From the NCBI RefSeq assembly GCF_021234875.1, contig NZ_JAJQVM010000006.1:104955-168954 (forward strand): a stretch of 64,000 nucleotides of DNA, written 5' to 3'. Shown here in pieces: positions 39,831-49,184 of this stretch. Below the pieces are notes generated by a model. The model did not search any database. It had not been told where the DNA came from and worked only from the letters and a program-made list of their open reading frames with translations. This stretch comes from Marinibactrum halimedae. Lineage in GTDB: Bacteria > Pseudomonadota > Gammaproteobacteria > Pseudomonadales > Cellvibrionaceae. Position 1 is the first letter of the stretch. Each line of letters starts with the position of its first letter. Both the position numbers and the translations under genes were made by a program.

Positions 39831-41555
39831 TTAATTCATTCCTAAAGTGCGATAGCGGAATCTAAAACGACGGTCTTCAGTACGCCCATCATGTGCACTG
39901 TAGTGGCCAACCATGACAGATCCATTCGGAACGGTATAATTAGCAATCTCATCGTAATTATTTACAAATCCACTAATTTGTACTTGCCCCCAAGATAAAG
40001 AGCGGGCATTAGCTCGATTTAAAGCTGTTTGTGCATGACCATAGGCAAGCGTCGCGATATGACTGGAGGCGTACAATGTTGTGCTGTTTTCATGGATATT
40101 ATTTGTTAAAAATCTGCCTCGTGTTACAACATCCCGACCTTGATGTTGAAAAGTACCCCCATGCACCAGAAGCGTAGAGCCATTATCGCCTACTTCAAAA
40201 CGTCCATCTGTTCTAAGACGTGTTGTACCACAATAAATACCAGTTGTATGATGATCGCCTTCATTAATCCTTAACCACTCATCATAAGAGGCCATCATCG
40301 TACCCCGATACCCATGTATACGAAGTGCATTAGGCCCCATCGTGATATCGCCATTTAATACCACGCCAGTAAAAGTTGGCCTATCAATGGTTCTTACACC
40401 TTGATTTAGAAAATGATCAAATTGACGCCCATCCCAAAAATCTGCATCCATGCCACTACCAGCACCATCGTTTCCGGCTGTCCAAATTTGATGCCCCCAA
40501 TAAGAAAAAATATTTGCATCTACATGCAGAACAGAGCCACCACCACCGACTTGAAATGTTCCATCTGTACGTAATACTTTTGTTCCGCAGTAAATCCCGT
40601 ATTCATGCCCATCTCCATGATTCAAACGTAACCATGGATCAACACTGGCAATCATATTTCCGTATTTACCAAAAATACTTCCATTATTCTGAAGTACTAT
40701 ATATTCATTTATATGTAGCTGCTGAAAAGAAGGAGTTGCCGTATTTTTTAAATCTTGATTCAAAAAATCAGAAAACTTTTCCCCATCCCATAAAGTACTA
40801 TTCGCAGCCTTATCACCCTCAACCATCACGTCTTTCTCATTCACTTGTGGTCGAGTGGCAAAATTGACTAAACCCGTAATTTGTCCTTTTACTCCATCAA
40901 ACCAAAGAGCAATATTGCTTTCATCACCCCAAGCGGTTTTTACGTTCGTTTTCCAGTTGGTGGAAGCTTCAACAACCGAGTCTTTAACACGACTGATAAA
41001 ACCCAATGCAGCGCGTCCTGGCGAAAGGGCTTTTGTTAAACTACTTTGCTCTTTAACTTCATTTTCATTGGCGAATTGCACCAACCCTTTCGCCTCTTCG
41101 CTGGCGATATCAAAACGCCATTGCCAAGCTTCCGCCGGTACGGTGATATTGGTAATGTTGGCCGCATCCACATAAGAGACCACAAAGTTACGGCTCATGC
41201 TGTTGCCGACTTGCCCCGCAAACGTTTTGAATTTTTCAATCGCCGGGAAATAATTGACCGCTACCACCTCACCCGCTTCGGTAACCAACCCTTCCCAATT
41301 AAAATCAAAGTCACCTTCATCGGTGCCTAGATACAAGGAATAAACTACTTGATCGGGATTGACGTATCCTGAAAACGAAATGTCGATAGAGCGTTGAATA
41401 AACGCCTCAGCGGGCAACACTTCGTCTTTGTTTTCTGGTTGCGACGTGTCTAAATCCGGGATGTATGCCAGTACAAAGCGTGTAATCTTCAGTTCGGTAC
41501 CATCGCCCTGGTGTTGAGCAAATAGATCACGACCGACATTGGTTAATGTACCCAT
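39831..41555 (-). CDS. Phage tail fibre protein
   Basis: The 574-residue protein is the receptor-binding fibre. The N-terminal domain (MGTLTNVGRDLFAQHQGDGTEL; about residues 1-150) is the conserved part that attaches to the baseplate in P2- and Mu-type fibres. The middle holds repeated blocks of about 100 residues, each with W-DG-x-F-x-x-FLNQ and then an xxxYGIYCGTKVLRTDG-like beta unit. The C-terminal part (RFRFRYRTLGMN) would determine host range. It lies between gpI and a fibre chaperone gene. Confidence 0.82.
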   Translation of the reverse strand: MGTLTNVGRDLFAQHQGDGTELKITRFVLAYIPDLDTSQPENKDEVLPAEAFIQRSIDISFSGYVNPDQVVYSLYLGTDEGDFDFNWEGLVTEAGEVVAVNYFPAIEKFKTFAGQVGNSMSRNFVVSYVDAANITNITVPAEAWQWRFDIASEEAKGLVQFANENEVKEQSSLTKALSPGRAALGFISRVKDSVVEASTNWKTNVKTAWGDESNIALWFDGVKGQITGLVNFATRPQVNEKDVMVEGDKAANSTLWDGEKFSDFLNQDLKNTATPSFQQLHINEYIVLQNNGSIFGKYGNMIASVDPWLRLNHGDGHEYGIYCGTKVLRTDGTFQVGGGGSVLHVDANIFSYWGHQIWTAGNDGAGSGMDADFWDGRQFDHFLNQGVRTIDRPTFTGVVLNGDITMGPNALRIHGYRGTMMASYDEWLRINEGDHHTTGIYCGTTRLRTDGRFEVGDNGSTLLVHGGTFQHQGRDVVTRGRFLTNNIHENSTTLYASSHIATLAYGHAQTALNRANARSLSWGQVQISGFVNNYDEIANYTVPNGSVMVGHYSAHDGRTEDRRFRFRYRTLGMN

Positions 41556-41564
41556 AAAAAATCA

Positions 41565-42083
41565 TTAACTCGCAAATGTGTAATAAAACGTGTGAGGAAT
41601 AGATTCTGCACTCACACCCAAAGATACGGGTTGAATTAAATTAAACTCATAGCGGCGACAGGTACGACCATAAGTGCGTAACAACAACCGTAATAGGTTT
41701 TGATTCTGGCTAAGCTGGCCGTCACTCAATTGCAAAATAATCACATCCCAATCTTTGCCAGGTGCACGTTCTGTCACTTCCACATAACCGATGCCCAAGC
41801 GCTCAAAGATGCGTTGAATCCCGGCCACACTGCCCGCGTCTTTCGCATTCACAAAAGCAAATTTAACGCGCCGTCGATAGAGACTTTCTGGTTCATCCAA
41901 CATGCGTGTAATGCCGCGCTGCCACGCCAATAAATTCAACGCAATCAATCCACACGTATCCGGGTTGATTTGTGCCAGCGGTAACGCCAACCACCCTTCT
42001 ACCTTGCTCCACCATTGTTCAAATACTAATTTGAGCTTTTTGATTTCACCGCGATTGGCCCAAACCGGTAAGGTAATTTTCAT
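41565..42083 (-). CDS. Phage tail protein I (baseplate)
   Basis: This 172-residue protein matches the P2 gpI group that sits at the baseplate periphery with gpJ. Typical are the LLAWQRGITRMLDEPESLYRRRVKFAF stretch and a helical bundle. It overlaps the upstream gpJ gene by ATGA. It is the expected gene between J and the fibre. Confidence 0.8.
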   Translation of the reverse strand: MKITLPVWANRGEIKKLKLVFEQWWSKVEGWLALPLAQINPDTCGLIALNLLAWQRGITRMLDEPESLYRRRVKFAFVNAKDAGSVAGIQRIFERLGIGYVEVTERAPGKDWDVIILQLSDGQLSQNQNLLRLLLRTYGRTCRRYEFNLIQPVSLGVSAESIPHTFYYTFAS

Positions 42084-43252
42084 ACGGATACCTCACGCAC
42101 GATGAGTGAACCCAGGCGAGGAATATCTAATTCACTGGTGATTCTCGATACATTAAAATCCACATTCTCAATCACTGAAAACTGATCATGCAATTCTTTG
42201 CCAAGACGGGAAAAACTAAAAAGGCTCCATGGGCTGACCAGGGTGGGTTCATAATCGGTATTTTCACGAAACGCCGCCCGAATCATATTTTCGACACCCG
42301 TTAATAATTGCGCCTTACTTTGGTCTGTCATTTCACGAGGTAGCCACAGCTCGCACACCACCTCATGAAAACTTTCAGGGATTGAATAAATACGTAAATC
42401 ATCCCCCAGGCCATGATTGCCATCGTCCGTAATATGGCTTTGAATACGGGCGATAAACGCATTGCTGGGGTTACCGATATCTAACATCACATAAGCATTG
42501 GCGGTGCCTGGGCCGCGAGGGGCATCGTGTTCTAAAAACACATTGTCGGTGCTGATGCCCGCAAAGCGAGAAATTAACGCGATGTACACCGCATCCGTAT
42601 GATATTGATTCACCGCCGTGTATTGATTGCGAATGCGCAAGCGTAAATCATGATCATTTTCTTCGTCAGCCCCTGGCACAAAAAGCCAATCTGTTTCATT
42701 GGTCACACTGACCCTATCAATAGGGTTTGGCATTAAACGGTAATACCCGGCGGCCAAATTAAAGGCTTCCCCTTCACCAGTCGCAGTAACGTTGACCGAT
42801 CGCTCAAACTCACCCACTGCAAAGCGCGTTAATGTATCCGTTGCCACACGATAGACGGCACCATTAATCGGGTCGGTAGCAACAATAAAACCTGCCGGGA
42901 TTTCAAGTTCTGAATCGGCAGTGGTTCGAGTGAAAACCAATTGCCCTTTTGCCGCCACAGCGGCTTTGCGGGTTAACCCCACACCCCAGGCCAATAAATC
43001 CAAAAAGCGGCCGGTGGCGGTGCGAACAAAAGACTGACGCAGTACATGATTGACCAGAAATTCCAATAACCACAACACCGGTTGCACGGCGAGGCTACGC
43101 ACAAAACGCCAAAAGGGGGAAATGTCGGCGTTATTATTGACGTTTAATGCGGCGGCATCGGCCAGTGTTTTAAATTCGCGATTTAATGCCGCTTCGGTAT
43201 TGGGCACACCCGCCTCATCAATCAGCCCTTTGAAATTAAATTCCTCACTCAT
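42080..43252 (-). CDS. Baseplate assembly protein J
   Basis: This wedge protein of the phage baseplate (P2 gpJ / Mu gp47 family) is 390 residues. It includes RTATGRFLDLLAWGVGLTRKAA, IPAGFIVATDPINGAVYRV and RDxxRxRIRNQYTAVNQYHTDAVY-type motifs. I start it at MSEEFNFKG, which has GGAGG upstream and overlaps the previous stop by ATGA. The frame is open for 16 more codons without support. Confidence 0.88.
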   Translation of the reverse strand: MSEEFNFKGLIDEAGVPNTEAALNREFKTLADAAALNVNNNADISPFWRFVRSLAVQPVLWLLEFLVNHVLRQSFVRTATGRFLDLLAWGVGLTRKAAVAAKGQLVFTRTTADSELEIPAGFIVATDPINGAVYRVATDTLTRFAVGEFERSVNVTATGEGEAFNLAAGYYRLMPNPIDRVSVTNETDWLFVPGADEENDHDLRLRIRNQYTAVNQYHTDAVYIALISRFAGISTDNVFLEHDAPRGPGTANAYVMLDIGNPSNAFIARIQSHITDDGNHGLGDDLRIYSIPESFHEVVCELWLPREMTDQSKAQLLTGVENMIRAAFRENTDYEPTLVSPWSLFSFSRLGKELHDQFSVIENVDFNVSRITSELDIPRLGSLIVREVSV

Positions 43253-43572
43253 AACGCCACCTCCAACGTGCCATAATCCCGCGTGGTCGCCGTCAGCCAA
43301 TACACACCGGGGGTTCGTTCATCGTTGAGCAAACGGGCGGTACCGGGCCAAATACGTGTATCGTTATTCACCAACATAATGATTTTATTTTTGATTTGAG
43401 CCACCGTATTCGCATCACGCTCATCAATAAACTGCAACGCCAACCCACTCTCAATAATTCGGTGTTTAATGTCTTGGCCAATGCTGACTCGATCACGACA
43501 CAACACTGGCTCGCCAATCGCATCCAGTACCAGGTCGCCGTTTTCGATGAGGAAATCGTCATAGCGTTGCAT
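43249..43572 (-). CDS. Baseplate W-type protein, DUF2590 family
   Basis: The 107-residue protein (IENGDLVLDAIGEPVLCRDRVSIGQDIKHRIIESGLA) matches the pattern of DUF2590, found in HP1/K139-like phages where P2 has gpW, a gp25-like wedge component. It starts directly after the tape measure stop codon (TAG-ATG) and overlaps J by four bases, so the three are translationally coupled. Confidence 0.8.
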   Translation of the reverse strand: MQRYDDFLIENGDLVLDAIGEPVLCRDRVSIGQDIKHRIIESGLALQFIDERDANTVAQIKNKIIMLVNNDTRIWPGTARLLNDERTPGVYWLTATTRDYGTLEVAL

Positions 43573-45591
43573 CTATCCACCCGCCATTAACAATTGATCT
43601 AACAGCGTATTACCATCCACCTTTTGATTAGTATTCACTTCCAATTTATCGACGTGCACGCCCCGCTGAGTGGTGTTATTCATCACCGTTGATATGTTTT
43701 GCAGAGTATTGGTATTGGGTTGGTCGTATTTCCCGCTGGGGGATAACCCTAACGCCTGATTCGCATCGATCCTTTCGTTCTCGGCTTTATGCAATACCGT
43801 TTGCACGTCGGCATTGCCCGTCGCATTTATGCCCAAATCAATAAACGGTAAGCGATCCAGCAATTGCAAAAAACCATCAAACTGGCTGCGAAGGGACGAC
43901 AATAAATCCAACCCTTGAAACCAGTTTATGAATTGCATAATAAATTCGGGTATTTTTTGTAAGAGTTTTATAAAGGTCACCGGAAACAGCAGCCAATCCA
44001 AAAACAGATCGGAGCAAGGTATCGACGCTATAAAATTAGAAAACCAGTCCTGCACTTTGGCAAGACCAATTTTAAACCCGACCGTTAGCGTATCCCAGTG
44101 ACGAATCAATAACGCCACCACCGCCACGGCGGCAAGAACCCCCGCCACAATCCACGTAATCGGGTTTGCCCACAACGCAGCATTAAACAACCAGGTAGCG
44201 GCGCTACCGGCTATCATGGAGGTTCGCCATAAATTCATTTGCAACATCGCACCTAAAGCCGCACCACGCATCCAAATAAAAGCGGACTTAATCAGACCCA
44301 ACCCCCAGGCATAGGCGATATGAATGCCTTTGCCAATCAGCATAACGGTATGCACACCGGCAATCGTGTAACGCACCAACCCCATTAAAATGGAGAACAC
44401 CGACGCCGCTGCCACCAAACCCAAAATGGATAATGTGCCGCTACCGATTGCGTGGGTGAGGTTAGGAAAAAGCTGTGTCCATCTTAGAGTGGTATTGGCA
44501 ATATCGCCCAAGGAATTCGCCAAAGGATTTAAGCTGGGCTCTAATGCACGAGAAAACGCAATGGAAACGGCGGTCACACCCGCCTCAAACCGAGACCAAG
44601 GGTCGATTTGTTTTTTTGCCATTACCAAAGCGTTGTCCATACCGTTAATTGAGTCAAGTCTTTCAATACTCCCTTGAAGTTCATCAATATTGTCGATCAA
44701 TAAACTAATTGTTGAACTGGCTAAATCCGATCCAAAAGCAGTACTGAGGCTATTCATATTTGAGACTTGCTCTAAATCACTGTATTGACTTTGCTGGATG
44801 GCTCTTAAAACATCCGTAATATGCAGCATCCTATCGTTATCATTGGTAAGCCTTAAGCCCAACTCTTTTTGTGCACGGCCAATACCAGCAAGTAGCGCTT
44901 CGAAATGCGTACTTGACTCTGACCCGCTCATCGTTGATTGCAATGTTCCGAGAATTGCCATCTGCTCGGATAAAGAAACACCCATCGCCTTAGCGTTGGC
45001 ACCAAGACCACCAAAAGCGGCAGACATTTCTGAGCCTGTGGTTTTGAACATTTCAACCGCCGCTGCCGTTCTCCCTGCCAACATTTCGGCCCATTGAATT
45101 TTACCCATTTCATTGGCTTGGTTTTTAAAGATACCGTACATGGTGCCCATGTAATCGGTGATGGTGGCAGAGTCGGCTTTCGTGGCTTTAGCAAGGGTGG
45201 CACCGGTTATCGTCAATCCGGTGAGCTCCGCATCTTGCAAACCGGAAATCGCACTTTGAATATCGTACGCACTGCGCACAACATCCACCGCGCTTTCCCC
45301 AAATTGAATTGAAAAAGCCAACGCGTCTTTTTCTAACATCGCCAAGGCATTGTCATTCACACTCAACGCACTGACCTCACGAACCGCATTGGCCATATCC
45401 CTACCCGGTGTCATCATGCCATCTAGCGCGTACCAGGCACTGAATAAACCGGTCACACCCGCCGCGATATTTTGCATACCGGCTTTGGTGTGTTTTTCGA
45501 TACGATCAATATCGCGCAATATCTCATTCACACCTCCGGTGGATTTATTGATTAAATCAACGGTAAAAAATAATTCTTCGAGGTGTTTCAT
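43573..45591 (-). CDS. Phage tail tape measure protein
   Basis: The tape measure protein sets tail length and is ejected ahead of the DNA. At 672 residues it has the TP901-type N-terminal region (LAFSIQFGESAVDVVRSAYDIQSA; MYGIFKNQANEMGKIQWAEML). Hydrophobic segments in the middle (LSILGLVAAASVFSILMGLV; ITWIVAGVLAAVAVVALL) could span the host inner membrane. The C-terminus is low-complexity. It follows the chaperone pair, as in all tailed phages. Confidence 0.9.
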   Translation of the reverse strand: MKHLEELFFTVDLINKSTGGVNEILRDIDRIEKHTKAGMQNIAAGVTGLFSAWYALDGMMTPGRDMANAVREVSALSVNDNALAMLEKDALAFSIQFGESAVDVVRSAYDIQSAISGLQDAELTGLTITGATLAKATKADSATITDYMGTMYGIFKNQANEMGKIQWAEMLAGRTAAAVEMFKTTGSEMSAAFGGLGANAKAMGVSLSEQMAILGTLQSTMSGSESSTHFEALLAGIGRAQKELGLRLTNDNDRMLHITDVLRAIQQSQYSDLEQVSNMNSLSTAFGSDLASSTISLLIDNIDELQGSIERLDSINGMDNALVMAKKQIDPWSRFEAGVTAVSIAFSRALEPSLNPLANSLGDIANTTLRWTQLFPNLTHAIGSGTLSILGLVAAASVFSILMGLVRYTIAGVHTVMLIGKGIHIAYAWGLGLIKSAFIWMRGAALGAMLQMNLWRTSMIAGSAATWLFNAALWANPITWIVAGVLAAVAVVALLIRHWDTLTVGFKIGLAKVQDWFSNFIASIPCSDLFLDWLLFPVTFIKLLQKIPEFIMQFINWFQGLDLLSSLRSQFDGFLQLLDRLPFIDLGINATGNADVQTVLHKAENERIDANQALGLSPSGKYDQPNTNTLQNISTVMNNTTQRGVHVDKLEVNTNQKVDGNTLLDQLLMAGG

Positions 45592-45600
45592 AAGCTGCCC

Positions 45601-45792
45601 TTACTTTTTAAATGCGTGCGCAATACCTTGAGTCACATTATTGGCCCCGCGCTCATGCAAGTACTTATCTAAAAATAACGCCTCGGCCATGGTATTTTCA
45701 TCAAGAGGCTGATGCGGTAGGTAATACTTGGCGAGTATTTCCAATTGGCGATACGCGTTTTTTTCGATGCTGTCCGCGAGGCGTTTAACTAC
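45601..45792 (-). CDS. Tail assembly chaperone, -1 frame extension
   Basis: In the -1 frame relative to the chaperone gene there is a 63-codon extension (VVKRLADSIEKNAYRQLEIL...TQGIAHAFKK) ending at a TAA nine bases before the tape measure ATG. It has no start codon of its own at the 5' side; its frame is closed by TAG at 45805-45807. Ribosomes would have to slip back one base in GTA-AAG-TAG at the end of the upstream gene, on an A-AAG site like those known from IS1222 and B. subtilis cdd. The fused product would be 158 residues, matching the G/GT (E/E+E') chaperone pairs of long-tailed phages. Confidence 0.7.
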   Translation of the reverse strand, partial: VVKRLADSIEKNAYRQLEILAKYYLPHQPLDENTMAEALFLDKYLHERGANNVTQGIAHAFKK

Positions 45793-46076
45793 TTTACCGT
45801 GACGCTAATGTCCGGCGTATATTGCTTCATTAACTGGCCACACAAATAGTTGATGTTGGGGGCATGTTTTAATAATGGCCGGAGTATGTCTTTGGTTTTT
45901 TCATCAGCGCAGCGCATTAATAAGGTATGCATGGCCACAACTCGGCCTTCTGGTACACCGGCCTCATCAATGAATTTAGAATACGCGTCTCGCGTAACAG
46001 AAAAATTCAACTCTTGACCATCACCCAATTCGAAAGCCACTGTCTGACCATCAGAATGATTCACTGCTTTACTCAT
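45789..46076 (-). CDS. Phage tail assembly chaperone
   Basis: This 95-residue protein (MSKAVNHSDGQTVAFELGDGQELNFSVTRDAYSKFID...) resembles the putative tail assembly chaperone family once called DUF2765. It coats the tape measure protein during tube assembly. It overlaps the holin-like gene upstream by four bases. The stop TAG at 45789-45791 falls within the proposed frameshift site that leads into the extension. Confidence 0.78.
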   Translation of the reverse strand: MSKAVNHSDGQTVAFELGDGQELNFSVTRDAYSKFIDEAGVPEGRVVAMHTLLMRCADEKTKDILRPLLKHAPNINYLCGQLMKQYTPDISVTVK

Positions 46077-46282
46077 TTTTGATTCTCCAATTGTGTTTTC
46101 AATTTACGTTGTTCATCACGCAGTTTTAAGGTGTACTCTTTGTGACGATAAAACCAATTCACCCCAAGGGTAAATAAACCAATAACCAACGACAGCACCG
46201 CAAACCATTGATTGACGGATAGCCCATTAAAAAAGCCAACCGTAATAACAGACCAATGGGTAATGGTGTTCACCTTTTCCAT
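46073..46282 (-). CDS. Probable holin (small membrane protein)
   Basis: The 69-residue protein has a weak hydrophobic segment (about residues 10-20), a strong membrane helix (about 26-44, FAVLSLVIGLFTLGVNWFY) and a highly charged C-terminus (RHKEYTLKLRDEQRKLKTQLENQK). This is the form of class II holins of HP1-like phages, and its place between tube and chaperone genes agrees. There is no lysozyme gene next to it; the only lysin candidate is the Tae4-like amidase at 36.7 kb. Confidence 0.6.
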   Translation of the reverse strand: MEKVNTITHWSVITVGFFNGLSVNQWFAVLSLVIGLFTLGVNWFYRHKEYTLKLRDEQRKLKTQLENQK

Positions 46283-46306
46283 TGAATGACCTTAATGCTT
46301 AAATAC

Positions 46307-46756
46307 TTAGGTTAAATCTCGAATTTCATCGGGGCGCAAATACGGCACGCCATCGATGTGCACAAAATCCGGGCCAGTGACATCGTAATCGAGAGTATGG
46401 GTATGGGCCTCGCCACCACTACTATCAATATCAATTAAAGAGGCAATGCGAAGTTGGCAGTCATGGGCCAATACCGATAATTCTTCCGAACCACTGTTGC
46501 CCGTAAAATTCATATCGAAGGGTTCGATGGCTCGCCACGCCCCAGCACTCTTGGCCACCTCAACAATCTTTTTAAAGTTCTGAGTGTTCACGGTAATGCT
46601 GCCACTGGCACCCACTTCACCGTCGAGCTGGCCGTCCGGAATACCTTTGGTTTTCGCCACCGTGGATTGGTCGTCAATATCTAAGGAGGCTTCTTGGACG
46701 TGAATTAAAAAATCGCCCATCATCACGTCAAAATTTTTACCCGTCATTCGTTTCAT
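46307..46756 (-). CDS. Phage tail tube protein, DUF2597 family
   Basis: This 149-residue protein (MKRMTGKNFDVMMGDFLIHVQEASLDIDDQSTVAKTKGIPDGQLDGEVGASG, abbreviated here as an N-terminal beta-rich fold) fits DUF2597. In HP1/K139-type phages that family takes the place of the P2 FII tube protein directly after the sheath. It is beta-rich with a C-terminal FVHIDGVPYL motif. It would form hexameric rings inside the contractile sheath. Confidence 0.78.
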   Translation of the reverse strand: MKRMTGKNFDVMMGDFLIHVQEASLDIDDQSTVAKTKGIPDGQLDGEVGASGSITVNTQNFKKIVEVAKSAGAWRAIEPFDMNFTGNSGSEELSVLAHDCQLRIASLIDIDSSGGEAHTHTLDYDVTGPDFVHIDGVPYLRPDEIRDLT

Positions 46757-46805
46757 CGCAAACCCCTTTTCTTTGTTTACCGATGTGTTAATTTAATTGG
46801 TTGCA

Positions 46806-47909
46806 TTACACCGGGTTAGACAAGTCCAATAAAATACCCACTCGAAGTGTTTTGGGGGAATCTAATGGCTTTAAACTTAAATACACATCCAACGCGGTTT
46901 TGCTTTTCCAATTGAGCGTGATGCTTTCCGCCGTGGGCGGTTCGATTTCCCCCGGAAACGGAATACCGTTAATGACTGCGGAACGAGACATCACTTTTAG
47001 CGGGCGCAGTAAAATGGATTTGGTGTATTCACGGCTCACGGTACTGGAATTAATCGAGCGATTATCAATTAAGCCAATGGCTTGCACGCGCACCTGACGT
47101 GCGGCTTTATCAGCAATGCGCAACCACTCCCCATTTTGATAATCACTGCCCTCTGGTGCCAATGAATTTAAGTTGCCCCAATACACACCGTCATACCCTG
47201 GGTAACGCTTTAGGCAATTCATTCGATTGGCGCGCAATTGAGTTAGTTCTGCATCGGTAATTTCGTTGAGTGCACTGTCTAAAACGGGCGCCCCCAAACC
47301 GTACAGCGGCCCGGTACGCACCCGTTGAGGGCTATCGGCAATCGAGACTTCATGGCGACATAACCGCCCCGCCAACACACCGGTATTATTGCCGTGGGTG
47401 GGCGGCACTAAAAATACCCGCTCACCGGCAAAGCCTTCTTGTAAATCGATCACTTCCGCGTTGTACTGCGCCCAGGTTTGAGTATCGCTGTCAATCGCGG
47501 GTAAGGTCACCAATCCTAAACAGCGTTTGGCAAAGCGCGTTCGAAGGCTTTCTAATTGCGTGGCCATTAATTGAATATCACCGATACCACTGATAGGGTC
47601 GCAAAGCACAATAAATTCTGGGTCGACGTTTTCAATCACTCGACTCAAAGTGTCCGACCAGGCATCCGCACTGGTGAGCGACACCGCATACGCCTGCCAA
47701 TTACTGCCACCATTGGCCTGTGCTGCGTTTAATTGTGTGGCTAATACACCGCTGCCGAATACAGCACTGATGTCCGTCTGTGCGTTAACCGCAATCACGT
47801 TATCACTGATATTCGGTGAGGTCCCCAAAAACAAGGCGGTGCGCTCAATGGCATTAAAGCCACCTTGCTGTTGGTTTTCATTCACGACTGTAACCGTTGC
47901 GTCCGTCAT
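46806..47909 (-). CDS. Phage tail sheath protein, DUF2586 family
   Basis: The 367-residue protein fits DUF2586, the contractile sheath of HP1/K139-type phages. Features are an N-terminal handshake strand region, PPTHGNNTGVLAGRLCRHEVSIADSPQRVRTG in the middle, and a C-terminal domain with YPGYDGVYWGNLNSLAP and NRSINSSTVSREYTKSILLRPL. It heads the tail part of the leftward late operon and precedes the tube gene. The presence of sheath, tube and J/I genes shows this is a myovirus. Confidence 0.82.
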   Translation of the reverse strand: MTDATVTVVNENQQQGGFNAIERTALFLGTSPNISDNVIAVNAQTDISAVFGSGVLATQLNAAQANGGSNWQAYAVSLTSADAWSDTLSRVIENVDPEFIVLCDPISGIGDIQLMATQLESLRTRFAKRCLGLVTLPAIDSDTQTWAQYNAEVIDLQEGFAGERVFLVPPTHGNNTGVLAGRLCRHEVSIADSPQRVRTGPLYGLGAPVLDSALNEITDAELTQLRANRMNCLKRYPGYDGVYWGNLNSLAPEGSDYQNGEWLRIADKAARQVRVQAIGLIDNRSINSSTVSREYTKSILLRPLKVMSRSAVINGIPFPGEIEPPTAESITLNWKSKTALDVYLSLKPLDSPKTLRVGILLDLSNPV

Positions 47910-47957
47910 TGTTTTGTCCTGTTAAGTTTATTCAAACAAGTTAATTTATGAGTGAAT

Positions 47958-48647
47958 TCAAAGCTGTTGAAGTGTTTCATCAAATACCGTTCTGATGTGC
48001 TCATTAATTTCGGGTTCATCTACCCCTAAAAAACTTCGAGCTGGGGTGACAATGACCTTCTGTTTTCCACTCGCTTTTCTTTCTTTTGCCGCTTTGGAAG
48101 TGCCCCGCATTTCACTGAGAATAAGCCCCGCACGACCAATGGTGTAATTTTCCATAATCCAACGAATCGACGCATTGGCGTAACCTTTGCCGTTTTTACG
48201 AGGGCGTTTAAACCCTTCTTTTTTTAAGGCGACTGCTTGTTTTTTAGTGGCCGGGTCATCGTAATAGGCTTTGTCGAATTCCCGCTGTTTGCCACTGTCA
48301 TAACGGTGTTCATGCCCCTGCTGATGACGGTGTGCAATCTTTGCGGTTTTGCGGCTCTGGTACCCAACGGTGCCTTTTTCTGCTGTAGCCCAATTTTTTA
48401 ATTGTTTACTCAACCCTCGAAGCATTTTGCGCTTTCGGCGTTTCGACCCTTTGCGATCTTTCCGCTTGCGAGGGGCGAACTTTCTACCGTCTAAATCTTT
48501 TTGTGTGCGTATTCTGGCTTTACTGTTTTTCTGAACCGAACGTGTGATTTTTTTAATGACACGACGGCGATTTTTTCGGGACAACTCCAACAATTGTATT
48601 TGCCGCTTTAAATCCAGCGCACCGCTAACACTCACCACCTCACTCAT
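47958..48647 (-). CDS. Phage virion morphogenesis protein (P2 gpS-like)
   Basis: This 229-residue, very basic protein belongs to the virion morphogenesis family that completes the tail. Typical are LDGRKFAPRKRKDRKGSKRRKRKM and IRTQKDLDG. It is longer than P2 gpS (150) because of Lys/Arg-rich insertions. It lies between gpR-like and sheath genes as expected. Confidence 0.78.
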   Translation of the reverse strand: MSEVVSVSGALDLKRQIQLLELSRKNRRRVIKKITRSVQKNSKARIRTQKDLDGRKFAPRKRKDRKGSKRRKRKMLRGLSKQLKNWATAEKGTVGYQSRKTAKIAHRHQQGHEHRYDSGKQREFDKAYYDDPATKKQAVALKKEGFKRPRKNGKGYANASIRWIMENYTIGRAGLILSEMRGTSKAAKERKASGKQKVIVTPARSFLGVDEPEINEHIRTVFDETLQQL

Positions 48648-48660
48648 GGTTTACACCTGA

Positions 48661-49149
48661 TTAATTAGGCCGCGTATAGGGGGCGTCGGTGGCTTGTGTG
48701 TCGTCGGTGCCTATCGCAGCACTGTCTGCCACATCCATCACCGGGGTATCAATGCGGTAACGGGTTCCACTTAATTCAAATTCACCGTTGTCGTCTTCCA
48801 CCAAGGTCACCGGTTCGTAAAATTCCACTTCGAATGAAATCGATACGGCTTGATTCTCTGTAGGTTCAACCTCAATTTCAGGGTCATCCAATTGATTCAC
48901 ATCACGATCCGGATCGTTTTCATACAACCAGGTCACGATGTGCGCAAACCAATAAACAGGGTTGGTGGTCACTCGATCAACTTCGAATTGCGCGGTGTAA
49001 TGCACCTCACACAGCACCAAACCGTTACCCTGTTGCCGTGCGCGTAATTCCAATTTTACGGACTCGGCCCAGCTGTCTAAATTTTCTTGTGCGCACAATT
49101 GTTGGCTTAATAAATACCGGGTTAACTGGGTGAGCTTTTCAAAGACCAT
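48661..49149 (-). CDS. Phage tail completion protein R-like
   Basis: This 162-residue protein has the P2 gpR pattern: a helical N-terminus (FEKLTQLTRYLLSQQL), a beta core and an acidic tail. The ATG at 49149 follows GAGG at five bases; two further upstream codons are open. It acts at the head-tail connector end of the tail. It precedes gpS in the operon. Confidence 0.75.
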   Translation of the reverse strand: MVFEKLTQLTRYLLSQQLCAQENLDSWAESVKLELRARQQGNGLVLCEVHYTAQFEVDRVTTNPVYWFAHIVTWLYENDPDRDVNQLDDPEIEVEPTENQAVSISFEVEFYEPVTLVEDDNGEFELSGTRYRIDTPVMDVADSAAIGTDDTQATDAPYTRPN

Positions 49150-49184
49150 AAGCACCTCATCACAAATACCTCACAATAAAAACC

